Translations under genes and position numbers: made by a program
Assembly (NCBI RefSeq): GCF_008728515.1
Contig: NC_044989.1
Span: 67,426,501 to 67,490,500, forward strand
Reading direction: 5' to 3'
Length of the DNA stretch: 64,000 bases
Source of the DNA: Papio anubis
Taxonomy: Eukaryota; Chordata; Mammalia; Primates; Cercopithecidae
Notes under the pieces: model-generated
Told to the model about the DNA's origin: nothing
Database searches by the model: none
What the model saw: the letters and a program-made list of their open reading frames with translations, nothing else
Shown here: piece after piece, positions 49,710 through 60,593 of the stretch
How positions within the stretch are numbered: position 1 is the stretch's first letter
Layout of the letters: the number at the start of each line of letters is the position of its first letter

Positions 49710-50549
49710 AACAACTCAACGATCTCCCTCCTCTTCCTTCTGCACAAAATCTCTACCAAAAATGGGACCATCTATTACCTGTGTTTTGCACAATGGAAGA
49801 TTTCATTTTATCCTCCCAGGCACTTGTTCCAAAGTCCCAGTCTCTTTTTGCCTCTAGCCCTCTAATTGTGAGACCTTTCAGAAAGAGAAGGACAGAGAAC
49901 TGAGTGTTATCCAGGTTGCTCACAGCTTGTGCAACTCGTTCTGTGCCAAGGCCAAATTGGATTATGAAATGGTAGATAGATAAGGAGACAGGAAGAAAAG
50001 ATTGTAAACAGCCTCTACTCAGTTTTGATCTGGATAAGAAAGAAAAAGAAAAATTAATGATAGCCTTTTGAAATTTCTTTTTAGATTGAGTGTCTGTCTA
50101 CTACTCACCTACCCAGGAGCAAACAGAGTCTCTGTGGGCCTCCGTACCTCCATCTGTGAACTATGAAAATAAATGTGTGCCATTTACATATTTTTAGGGA
50201 CACTAATGAGAGCAACAGTTTATTTGTATTTATTCATTAATTGATTCAATTCATAAACTTTCACCATCTGCTACAAAGACTCAATTAACTAATTGTTATA
50301 TACCAGTTTGCAAGTATAATATTTTATAGAAATGCTAAAATGATAGAGGCAGCAGGGTACAAGAGCAAGGTTAGATTTTTTTTTTTTTTTGGAAGAGTGT
50401 ATCACCCTTTTGCCATGCACTTATCTTCAAGAAAATTTGAATATTGTGAATCTTCTGTGTTATGTAAAGGAAAGTGCACCCAGTGGGCAATGACAGACTT
50501 TGTTTATTGGCTTAGCTTTAGTGTGTAGCATCTGGTGCTCTGAATGAAT
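49710..50549. other. Unassigned unique sequence
   Basis: A 139-codon frame (49484-49903) spans the micro-L1 and unique DNA. It has no domain and is regarded as chance. No other feature was seen. Confidence 0.4.
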
Positions 50550-50640
50550 GTTCTACTATATTTGAGCCTCAGTTTCTACATTTATAAAATGAAGAAGTTG
50601 GATGAGATGTTGTTAATGATAAGAATGCTAATAATACTTT
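50550..50640 (+). mobile_element. MIR fragment, sense (weak)
   Basis: TTGAGCCTCAGTTTCTACAT and TTATAAAATGAAGAAGTTGG match the MIR core (GAGCCTCAGTTTCCTCATCT, GTAAAATGGG). Only the core is visible. Confidence 0.5.
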
Positions 50641-50741
50641 ATATTTATTTACTTTTTTTTTTACCATTTAAATAGTTCTTGCTGTTACAGCATCAAACTT
50701 GATTCTTTAAAATGCTATCTTAAAGATGGGAATTGAAGGTA

Positions 50742-53091
50742 CAGGCATGCCTTGAGTTTGATGGTACAGGCACACCTTGCAGGTTTGATTTCAGACCACC
50801 ACTATAAAGTAAATATTGTAATAAAGGTATATTATGCACATATGCATATAAGCATTTTAAATATATAATATATGAAAAGTGCATGTACCTTAATTTAAAA
50901 ATACTTAATTGCTAAAAAATGCTAATGACCATCTGACCTTTCAGACAGTCATAAACTTCTTTCTGGTGGAGGGTTTTGTTTTATGGTGCATAACTGTGAA
51001 CTTAGGTGTTGGTGGCTGAAGGCTTGGGTGGCAGTGGCAACTTCTTAAAATAAGAGAACAATTAAGTTTTCTACATCAATTGACTCTTCCTTTCACAAAA
51101 CGTTTCTCTGTTAAATGCAATGCTATTTGACAGTACTTACTCCCCATCAAACTTCTTTCAAAACTGGAGTCATTCCTCTCAAACTCTGCTGTTGCTTTAT
51201 CAACTAAGTATATGTAATATTCTAAAGTTTTATTGCCATTTGAACAACGTTCACAGAATCTTCACCATGAGTCAATTCAATCCCATGAAATCACTTTCTT
51301 TGCTCATCCATAAGAAGCAATTTTTCAGCCACTTAAGTTTTACCATGAGAATGCAGTAATTCAGCTATATCTTCAGCCTTCATTGCTAAATCTCTTGCTA
51401 TTTCCACATCTGCAATAACTTCCTCCACTGACATCTTGAACCCCTCAAAGTCATCCACAAGGGTTGGAATCAACTTCTCCCAAACTCCTGCTAATGTTCA
51501 TATTTTGATATCCTCCCATGAATCAATCATAGATGTTCTTAATGACATCTAGGATGGTAAATTCTTTCCAGAAACTTTTTAATTGACTTTGCTCAGATTC
51601 ATCAAAGGAATCACTATTGCAGCTATAGCCTTCCAACACATATTTTCTAAATAATAAGACTTGAAAGTTAAAATTACTCCTTGATCCGTGGGCTGCAGAA
51701 TGGTGTTGTGTTAGCAGGCATGAAAACAACATTCACCTCCTTGTACATCTCCATCAGAGCTCTTGGGTGACCAGGTGCATTGTCAGTGAACAGGACTCTT
51801 TTGAAAGGAATCTTTCTTTCTAAGCAGTAGGTCTCAACAGTGAGCTTAAAATATTCAATAAACCATGCTATAAAGAGATGTTCTGGCATCCAGGCTTTGT
51901 TGTTCCATTTTTAAAAACAATTTAGTCTGTACAGGCAGAGTAAATTGAGCATAATTCTTAAGCACCCTAGGATGTTCAGAATGGTAAACGAGCATTGCGT
52001 TTGACTGAAATTCACTAGCTGCACAAGCTCCTAACAAGAGAGTCAGCTTGTCCTTTGAAACTTTGAAGCCAGGCATTGACTTCTCCCGTCTGGTTATGAA
52101 ACTCCTAGATGGCATCATCTTCCACTAGAAGGTTGTTTTGTCTACACTGAAAATCTTTTGTTTAGTGTACCCACCTCCATCAGTGACTATAGCTAGATCA
52201 GGATAACTTGCAGCTTCTCCATCAGCACTTGCTTCTCCACCTTGCACTTTTTATGTTATAGAGGTGACTTCTTTCTTTAAACCTCATGAACCAACATCTG
52301 CTTGCTTCAAACTTTTCTTCTGCAGCTTCCTCACCTCTCACAGCCTTCATAGAATTGAAGAGAGTTAGGGCCTTGGTCTGGATTAGGCTTGACTTAAGGA
52401 AATGTGGCTGATTAGTTCTTCTATACAGACCACTAAAATTTTCTCTGTGTTAGCAATAAGGCTGTTTCACTTTCCTATGTGTTCACTGGAGTAACACTTA
52501 GTTTCCTTCATGAACTATTCCTTTGCATTCATAACTTGGATAAATGGCACAAGAGGCCTAGATTCCAGCCTATCTCAGCTTTCAGCATCTCTTCCTCACT
52601 AAGCTTAATCATTTCTAACTTTTGATTTGAAATGAGAGATAGCTAACTCTCTCTTTCACTTGAACATGTACAGGCCATCATTATTAATTGGCTTAATTTC
52701 AATATTCTTGTGTCTCAGGGTATAGAGAGGGCCAAGGGGAGGGACAGAGATGGGAATGGCTAGTTGGTGGAGCAGTCAGAACACATAACACTGATCAGTT
52801 AAGTTCGGCATCTTATATGAGTGTGGTTCATGACACTTCAAAACAATTACAATAGTAACATCACATATCACTGATGACAGATCACAATAACAGATGTAAT
52901 AATAATGAAAAAGTTTGACATATTGTGAGAATTACCAAAATGGGACATAAAAGCACAAAGTGAGCCAAGCTGTTGGAAAAATGGCAGCAGTGGACTTGCC
53001 GATGCAGGGGAGCCTCAAACCTTCAATTTGTAAAAAATGCAACACCTGTGAAGTAGGATAAAGTGAAGTGCAAGATAATAAAGTATGCCTG
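50742..53091 (-). mobile_element. Tigger1-type DNA transposon, nearly complete
   Basis: About 2350 bp, close to the roughly 2.4 kb of Tigger1, with the terminal repeats CAGGCATGCCT at the left and AGTATGCCTG at the right, each bordered by TA. The transposase reads on the minus strand (50922-52678). The right end carries TTCAATTTGTAAAAAATGCA and the left subterminal region TTCAGACCACCACTATAAAG. Internal small deletions and an extra copy of the left terminus (50739-50763) are the main departures. Tigger1 is a pogo-type, TA-targeting element of early primate age. Confidence 0.95.
50922..52678 (-). pseudogene. Tigger1 transposase pseudogene (pogo/DDE type)
   Basis: The frame runs from an ATG (complement at 52676-52678) to a stop at about 50922-50924. 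A helix-turn-helix/CENPB-type DNA-binding region comes first, then the DDE catalytic domain, then a tail shortened by deletion. The first Asp is present (GAC, complement 52140-52142, in FSVDK). The second is in [15 protein letters not shown] (51782-51784). The third Asp of the motif QPTDQG is still coded (51684-51686), but in another frame after a small indel. Multiple stops and frameshifts make it non-functional. CENPB and related human genes come from the same family, but this copy shows no sign of domestication. Confidence 0.9.
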
Positions 53092-53109
53092 TAGATGTTG
53101 TAGACCCTA

Positions 53110-53190
53110 ATTTGATGAATGAAGAAAATGAGGCTCAGAAGAATCAAAGCTATCTATGTGCTTTCATACCACCAGCCGGTGATAGGCCAA
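53110..53190 (-). mobile_element. MIR fragment, antisense (weak)
   Basis: AATGAAGAAAATGAGGCTCA and GAAGAATCAAAGCTATC resemble the antisense MIR core. The Tigger1 element lies directly to the left and may have inserted near its end. Confidence 0.35.
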
Positions 53191-53439
53191 ATATTTATGT
53201 GTCCATTTTTTTTTTTTTTTTACTTTTAGGTAACATTGTTTTTATAAAGTATGTTCTTAATGCATGTTTTCTAAGAAGATGGTTTACAAAAACTATTTCA
53301 CCCCAAAATTTCTCAATTTCTGTCATTTCTAATGGGCTTTTTTGTTCTTTGACCATTTCTGTGGCAGAGTGCTCTTAATGGATTTCCTGCTTCTGTTGAC
53401 CATTGAAAGCTTTCTCTTTTGCATATTAAACATGGCAGC
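53191..53439. other. Unassigned sequence with a T run
   Basis: A run of about 17 T lies at 53205-53221 without an Alu body. Nothing else was recognised. Confidence 0.35.
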
Positions 53440-54010
53440 ATTTGTTCTTAGGGATGCAATTCAGCTGATAATATACATCTCTGAGAAAGACAATGGAGAA
53501 AGGTAGAAATGTGTTAATTTAACATCAGCAATGTTACAGTTGGAGAATACTGGCATTTGAGTGCATAAAAATGTTTCTGGCTATCGCTAAACCTTATCAT
53601 TTACAATTCATTACTTATGAGTTGAGTTCCAGTATTCAACGTGCACTCTGCCAATTGCATTGTATCAAATTTCATAAAAGAAGGCAGTAAACATACAGAT
53701 ACCTGTTGCACAATCCCCTAGAAACCAATCCTCTGTGTAGTGCTCTGTGAAATTCTGTTTTGATTAGGTTGTTACATCTGGGACAGAACTGCAAATAGCG
53801 TTTGGCGGAGGAAAAATGTGGGCCTGTATAATGCTAAGATTAAAGTCTGTCCAATAATACAAGCATGTCAGCTGGGACAGGTCCTGTATTTATAGCGGAA
53901 AGGCCACTGAGTGAGGATTCATCACACAGGTTCAAGGGAGGTAGTGTCAATTACTTTGGGACCTTTTGTGATAACACTGGATGGACCACTGAGAAAGCGC
54001 CATATTTAAT
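53440..54010. promoter_or_regulatory. Candidate conserved noncoding element
   Basis: Repeat-free sequence of balanced composition with many short motifs: TTTGGCGG (E2F-like, 53801-53808), TTTGATTAGG, and a GATAACAC block. It is free of recognisable interspersed-repeat relics over about 550 bp, unlike its neighbours. This is suggestive of a regulatory element but not evidence of one. Confidence 0.3.
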
Positions 54011-55644
54011 CTATTTCCTGCTTAAGTGGACAAAGAACTAGTAAATACAATAGAAAATAATCCCATCTGGGCAGAAGGCAGAGAGGAGGAAGATGGGCAC
54101 AAATGACCTCATGTTGTAGATCCTCTACAGTTCTAATTTTTACGACCCTATGATGTGAGAATCTAATTAATACAATGACTTCTCTGAGTATTTCATGCTC
54201 TGTGCCTTATGTAACTCTTTCACATGGCAAGTTATATGACTTCAACTGCCATGCAGAGAAATAAGGTAAGCAATGAGGGAATAAATGTAATGGGTTCATG
54301 AATTAATGGTTTTGAGCAGGGGCACATTCTCAGTGGTGCACCATGTTCTGATGTCTTATGTATTTGCTATCCTGCAGCAGAATGACTTCTCCAATTAATT
54401 AGTCTCTTGATCAAGCACTGTCTGGTTGTGTGGGTATGAGAGAAAGCAAATAAAAAGCTGCGTGTAAAATAATCACACACTGAAAGGAGATTCACTATAT
54501 TTGGTACTCATACACCATGCATGAGGTTCTTTGTAACAGGTCAGATTATCCACCAGATTTACAGATCTAATAAGCATAAGTGACAGATCCTGCATGTGAC
54601 CACAGGTGGGAACAGCTGGCGGGTACTTGCCAAAAGCAACACATTTAACCAGCTGCCAGTGGAGCTTGCCAAAGCAGGGTCACCATGGAGCAGCTGGTCT
54701 TCTGGGTATGAAGCTAAAAATCTGTCACTAGTACTTCCCAATTCTCACTTGCTAGCTTACCTTCCAGTAGGCCCTTACTTAACAGGATAGGCAGTGTGGG
54801 GGTTGGGGGAGGAAAACTCAAATTATTCTCAAGCATCACCATGTCCAGGAAATGTCTTTGGTCAACAAGAGGGCTGTTACCCCAACTGTAGCAGTGCACT
54901 TGATTGAGGCACCATGATCACCAACAGCATCAAGCTGTTTTTTTCTAATTGCAGTTCCTTTTACAAGGATGTACCATCTAATTACTAGGGAAACTTCAGA
55001 GGTGATGGTCTTCTTAAACAAGAGAATCTGGAGACTTCCAAAGACCATAATCATGGTTTTTTGACAAGAGTTGGATTTTCTAGGGTTAGATAATTAGCTT
55101 ACACCTTGATATAATGTGGCATTAAGTATAAAATCTATGTTTGCTATGGAAAAACAAAAAGTACATTACAAAGCACATCTATTATACAATTCACATCCCA
55201 TCCACCTTACCATCTCCTCCTGCTTTCAGCTTCACTTCTATAACTCCATAGTATAGTTATCTCAGCCCACTTTGACCAAAATGATAATTTAAATACAGAT
55301 TTGTGTGCTATAATTAATAACATGTCTTGCTTTCTAGTGATATAATGACCGATACACATTATGTCACATGTCATGTAACACATCCTTTGTTTTTTACTGA
55401 AATGGACTTTCCTTCTACTCCAACAGGAATTCACATAAATTATTCTAATCAGGTGTCTTTTATAACCAATTACCTCTAATGGAATATAATACAGGAGCAA
55501 AGAGCTGACAATCTCTTTATGCCAACTCTACTTAAAATAGAACCGTGGTGTCCTTTGTCCCAGTGTGAATTTTTCTTAACTTCTGTGAAGCCACTGTGTC
55601 AGAAGTTTTCACAGGACTAACATAATAATAATAGTTTTTGTATT
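54011..55644. other. Unassigned unique sequence
   Basis: No interspersed repeat or exon was recognised. Frames on both strands are all under 100 codons. Confidence 0.4.
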
Positions 55645-55765
55645 CATTTTTAACTGGTACACCTCTATCTTTTTGCGCATTCTGCTCCCTCTGCCTGGAT
55701 TACAGAACGTGCTGTCCTTAGTTGAGACCAGATAAACTAAAAAATTTCATTTCCTGCTACTCCTC
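55645..55765 (+). mobile_element. L2 LINE fragment, sense
   Basis: GCGCATTCTGCTCCCTCTGC then CTGGATTACAGAACGTGC resembles the L2 segment of the form GCACATGCTGTTCCCTCTGC with CTGGAATGCTC. It is short. Confidence 0.5.
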
Positions 55766-55869
55766 CATACATTGGGCAAGAGTTACACAGGTTTCCTCCA
55801 ACACTGCAGCAGATAGTAATTGTTCCTCACAATACACACTTTCCTTCCTCCTTTCCATAATAAAATCCC

Positions 55870-56260
55870 TTGAGTTTTAACTGTCTGTGGTGGCCCGCTT
55901 AGCAACTATGTTTCTCAGCCTTCAATAAAATTTGGTGTGATTAATTCAGCAAATGGGATGTGAATGGATGCGATGTGAACAGTTTCTCAGATGTGCCATT
56001 TAAAGAAAAAATCACCTATGTTCTACTTCTCTCTCTCCCTACCTGTGGGCTGGGTCAGAGCCCTAGAGCTGGTGATTGCTGGCAAGTAGCAAGCAAAGCC
56101 AGATGGAATCTGAACCCCTGATGACCACACAGAGCAGAAATATCTACTGGCTTCCGATTGCCCACCTACTTCTAGACAGAGAAAGAAATACATTGCTATC
56201 TTGTTTGAATCACTCCAGTGTTGTCTCTTCATCAAAACAGCTTAACTTTATTCCATAGCT
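55870..56260 (+). mobile_element. Ancient LTR-like relic (MLT1-like)
   Basis: TGGCCCGCTTAGCAACTATG, a CAAATGGGATGTGAATGGAT block, CTGATGACCACACAGAGC, then TGCTATCTTGTTTGAATCAC and AAAACAGCTTAAC match the general layout of an old mammalian MaLR-type LTR. Subfamily and exact ends are uncertain. Confidence 0.45.
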
Positions 56261-57384
56261 AATATATACCTTCCTTCTTCTGTTTTCTGCATCTTTGTTC
56301 CTGCCATTTTCTCTTCTTGAAATGTCCTTAAATATCTAGTGAATATCTACTTCCACTTGTAGACACTGATCATGTTATAGCCTCTTCAAACTTCATTGAC
56401 TATTTGTCAATGACAAATAATGTCATTGATTTCTGATAGATCCCAGTTCCTGGAGAAATAGGTACAGAGCTAAGTTGTCCCTGTTAAATACTGTAGTGAA
56501 ATAATAGCCATGGAGGTGTCAGAGATCTCAAGGGTATAAGATTAGGTTGGAGGAAGTTTGGCACCTTCAAGGGTTAGGGTGCCCCAGCCATAGTTGGAGA
56601 TTGGACTCACTCCTGAGAAGATTGTTAGTTGGTGAAGAGAAACAGTAGTCCTGATGGGCTTGAAATGTCCCTGCATAGATTTAGTGATACTGAGGGATTT
56701 CCATTCCAGGTCTCTGGACTCCTTGCCTGCACCTGGAGACTTTACAGCTAAAAGTCCTCAATATTTTCCCTTCAGGATTCCAAACTCAACTCTTTTTTTC
56801 ACCTATTCAATCCAAGATTCTCTGAACCGTAGATGAGCCCAAGTCCAAAATTGTCAAATAAATTAGGATGTCACAAAATAGGATTGATCTTTCCAATTAG
56901 AGGTCCTTCTTTATTCTGTTTATTAGCCAAAGGAAGGCAGCAAGAAATTTCATAACCCAAATGAGAATCTCCCATTGCCCAAGACACATGTAGAACCAGG
57001 CTTCAATTTGTCTTCCCGTTTTGATCAAAATGAGTTTGTATTTAGCCTGACTATTCAGCTTAATGGAAAAAGGAGGCTCTGTGGATTTGGTTCAGGAGCC
57101 TGGGATTCATCAGTGGTGAGAAGGCATCTGAATCACCAGCACACTGAGGCCATGGAATAACTTCTTATTCTTCTAAAGAAGAGTGCAGAGGGCTCAGCAA
57201 GAGGGCTGAAGAGGCTGAAGAAGTCTTGGAAAGTGTTTTCTCATGCCAGAGGGCCTTGGCTTCAGATTCAGACAGTCAGCTTTTCTGCTTGGCAGAAATC
57301 AGGTCCATGGTTACCTGGAAACTAATTGCTCTTTTTTTTTCCATCTACCGGGCAGTCTTCTCAATGTAATAAATTGTATTTATT
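56261..57384. other. Unassigned unique sequence
   Basis: No repeat was recognised. A short perfect palindrome, ATTTGTCAATGACAAAT, lies at 56402-56418. Confidence 0.4.
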
Positions 57385-57580
57385 AGTTCATGAAATCCTC
57401 ACCAATCTTACTAAGTGGGTACTGTTATCAACCCCATTTTATAGATAAGAAAACTGAAGGACAGGGATGTTTCAAAAAACCTGCCCAAGAAGAAGTACAC
57501 AGATAGTGAGGAGTAGGCATAGGATTTCAGTGCAAGAAGTCAATCCCAAGTATTTACTTTTAGCATCCGCACTGCAGTTG
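57385..57580 (-). mobile_element. MIR SINE, antisense
   Basis: TATTAGTTCATGAAATCCTC, GTGGGTACTGTTATCAACCC, CATTTTATAGATAAGAAAAC, and TGAAGGACAGGGATG follow the antisense MIR order. Confidence 0.88.
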
Positions 57581-57849
57581 CCAAGGTCATTTTCTATCAC
57601 TGGCCTCAAGAGTGGGTCTGTTGGAACAATAAAGAGACATGCCAGGAGGGAAGCCAAGTCCCAAGTTGTGCTTCAAGGATGACATCCAACACTGTAATTT
57701 CCTAGGAGCTTGTTGATCTGGTTTTCGGAGTTTTAAAGGAAGGACATAAAGGAACGCAGGAACTGTGAGGCTCTCCGTGAATAACTGTCTGTAATTTTCT
57801 TGGTTTACTCTCTTGCTTTCTCTTCAACAGCCTTCTGTCTCATTTCTTG
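57581..57849. other. Unassigned unique sequence
   Basis: Nothing was recognised between the MIR and the L2. Confidence 0.35.
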
Positions 57850-58790
57850 AGTGACCAAGTGGATCAAATCACCTTCCTAACTGGACTCTCTCACTTTCAT
57901 TCTCCAACCACTCCCATCTTTCCCATGCTGCCAGAGTGACCCCTTCTAACACACTCTGATTAGGTCACCCTGCTCCTGAAGATGTTTCCATGGACTTCAA
58001 GCCTTTATATTTCAAACTCCTTGGCTTGGCACACCAGGCCCATCATGATTAGAATCTGCTTAGTTCTCCAGACTCATCTCTGATAGGTCTCCACTTTCCC
58101 TCCCATGCCACACTCCCACCTTCATCCTTATGCTTCAACTAAACTAAAGCACTCTCAGCCAGACATGCTGTGAATATCTCCAGAAGCAGCACAGATTAGT
58201 CCACTGCTTGCAACTTGCATATACATCCTTTCCTCACTCCCATTCCCCAACATCTTTTATGAAGCTATTACTCATATTTTAACATCAGTTCGATATTACC
58301 AGTTCTCTTTCTTTAAAGCCATCATGACCAACTGATTCACCAGCTCCTCCCCTAAACTCTGATAACTCCACACGAAAAGGACAGACCCCAGAATAAGACT
58401 ATAAGGTTTCAATACCATAATTAAGAAGTATATAAGCATTATGAACTTGGGCAAAAATGTTAGATTAAGTGCATAAGACAGGGCTACTGAAGAGATTTTT
58501 CATATAGAATTCTTTGGAAGTGTAAATGTTATAGAACATGAAAGGCACTAAGCTTGGTGCCAAGCATACAGCAAGCATTTGAGAAGTGCTAGTTCTTATG
58601 AGCGTCATCCTCATCATCCTATTCATCTCACTATTAGGTGATTGCTGATCCACATGCTTGTCTTCTTCTCTACATGTACATTTGTTGAGGATACTGTCTG
58701 TGTAATTGGATTTTATATCCCTAGCACCTGGCACAGTGCCTACCACATAACAGGTGCTCAATAAACACTTATTGGATGAATTATAACTCA
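57850..58790 (+). mobile_element. L2 LINE 3' region, sense
   Basis: A GCCAGAGTGACCCCTTCTAA block, GATTAGGTCACCCTGCTCCT, TTTCAAACTCCTTGGCTTGG and CACACCAGGCCCATCATGAT match the L2 ORF2 end. After a worn middle, ATTGGATTTTATATCCCTAG, CACCTGGCACAGTGCCTACC and GGTGCTCAATAAACACTTAT give the canonical L2 3' end at 58790. It is one of the better-kept L2 copies here. Confidence 0.85.
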
Positions 58791-59402
58791 ATTATCTGCC
58801 ATCTGGTTTGTCCGAAGCCACATATATTAGCATCTAGCCTACTGCTCCATCATTCCATCATCCCATCTTCCTTTACATTTAGGGAAAAAGGAGTTTGTTT
58901 TGCATCTCCTCCTGGACTCAGGTTACATAAGAATGCTACCCTGTTCTCACTGCCTGATTACATTGGGTTTCAGAGAATTTGGCTGCTGGGAATCCCCTAG
59001 AAATTCAGGACTGCTGTTTTCCCCCAGAGTGATGCTTCTGGTATTCTGCTAGCCTCAAAGCGAGTGTGACCTGTGGAAGCCACAATTTCCTTGCCGGTCT
59101 TATCTCAATAGCAGGCACATTCCATCTATTAACTCCCCAAGGTGTCAGTAACACGCCCTATTATAGAAATGAATTTTCAATAACAAAGGGAGCTTATTCA
59201 TGGCATGAAGGATAACAGCAGATATTACTATTCCTGAAGTTCATTCTCTATTTCTGGCCATTTCTCCTAGGAATCAGCTGTCTGACACACTGCAATGTTG
59301 CTGCGGCTGCTCACCTTTATTTCTAACTCTTCTCATTTCTCCGGGACCACAGAACCCCATCTCTTTTCTCTTATGCTTTCCAGAAAAACATTCGTCAATT
59401 CT
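58791..59402. other. Unassigned unique sequence
   Basis: No repeat or exon was recognised. Confidence 0.4.
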
Positions 59403-59482
59403 TATGCAGAGTTTTTTGTTTGTTTGTTTGGTTGGTTGGTTGTTTTTTTTTTTTTTTTTTTTTTTTGCTATGCAGAGTTTTT
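59403..59482 (-). mobile_element. Poly(A)-tail-only retroposon insertion
   Basis: The 14-mer TATGCAGAGTTTTT occurs exactly at 59403-59416 and 59469-59482. Between them lie only 52 bp, T-rich on the + strand: (TTTG)n, (GGTT)n, then about 26 T. On the minus strand this reads as a poly(A) with a patterned end and no element body. It looks like an L1-mediated insertion 5'-truncated down to its tail. Confidence 0.8.
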
Positions 59483-59717
59483 CATAACCAAAACAACCAT
59501 TAACATGCTTTCCTAAATAAAAGAGCAGTCTCTGCTCAAAATCTCATCTATGATAACACAAAGAATCAAAAGAAGACTTGGAATACACTAAGGGCTTTGA
59601 ATATCTAACAACAAATATTCTGTCAATCTCTCTAAATGGAAAAGAAAGCAGAAAAGCTGACTGTCTGAGTATGAAGCCACAGCCCTCTGGCTTTGTGCAG
59701 AGCAAACTCCATGGTCA

Positions 59718-59836
59718 GATTTTTTTGCTCTTCTCCTCTCCTCTCCTCTCCTCTCCCCGACTGCCCTCTCTTCTCCTGCCCCCCTCCCCTCCCCTTCTCT
59801 CTCCCTTCCTTTCCTCTCCTCTCCTCTTTTTCATTC
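59718..59836. repeat. CTCTC-rich polypyrimidine tract
   Basis: About 119 bp are nearly all C/T, with CTCTC pentamers at both ends and CCCCTCCCC patches in the middle. It lies about 40 bp upstream of the 5' border of an inverted L1. Confidence 0.93.
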
Positions 59837-59869
59837 CTGTGAAGAAATATTAAGTAGGATAGAGAGTAA

Positions 59870-60593
59870 AAATTGTGAAAGGTATTGCCTTTCTGATTTT
59901 ATCTGACTGTCGTTGGTGTATAGGAATATTAGTGATGTTTGTACATTGATTTTGTATCCTGCAACTTTACTGAATTGTTTATTAGCTGGAGGCCTTTTTG
60001 GCCAAGACTATGGGGTTTTCTAGATATGGAATCATGTCATCTGCAAACACAGAGAGTTTAACTTCATCTCTTCCTATTTGGATGCCCTTTATTTCTTTCT
60101 CTTGCCTGATTGCTCTGGCTAGGACTTCCAGTATTATGTTGAATAGAAGTGGTGAAGAGAGGACAACCTTGTCTTGTGCCAGTTTTCATTGGGAATGCTT
60201 CCAGCTTTTGCCCATTCAGTAGAATGTTGACTGTGGGTTTTTCATAGGTGGCTTTTACTATTTTGAGGCATGTTCCTTTAATAACTAGTTACTGAGAGTT
60301 TTTAACATGAAGGGGTGTTGACTTTTTTCAAAAACTTTTTCTGCAACTATTGAGATAATCATGTAGTTTTTGTCTTTAGTTCTGTTTTTGTGATGAATCA
60401 CATTTATTGATTTGCATATGTTGAACCAATCTTGCATACCAGAGATGAAGCCTATTTGATCATGGTGGATTAGCTTTTTGGTGTGCTGCTGGACTCAGCA
60501 AGTTTTTTGAGGATTTTTGCATTGATATTCATCAAGAATATTGGCCTGAAGTTTTCTTTTCTTCTTGTGTCTCTGCCAGGTTTGGTATCAAGA
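59870..60593 (-). mobile_element. 5' inverted part of a truncated L1
   Basis: The + strand is the complement of L1 ORF2, covering the reverse-transcriptase core. It includes GATGACATGATTCCATATCT on the minus strand, where the FADD-type catalytic motif is kept. The region matches about 13777-14510 of the sense L1 in this window. It is joined head to head with the sense part that starts at about 60594. Confidence 0.92.

Noticed and set aside
49484..49903. 139-codon + strand open frame, the longest in the window
   Set aside because: It runs through the micro-L1PA insertion and unrelated unique DNA, so the frame is a chance product.
56402..56418. 17-bp palindrome ATTTGTCAATGACAAAT
   Set aside because: Too short to separate from chance; no flanking structure.
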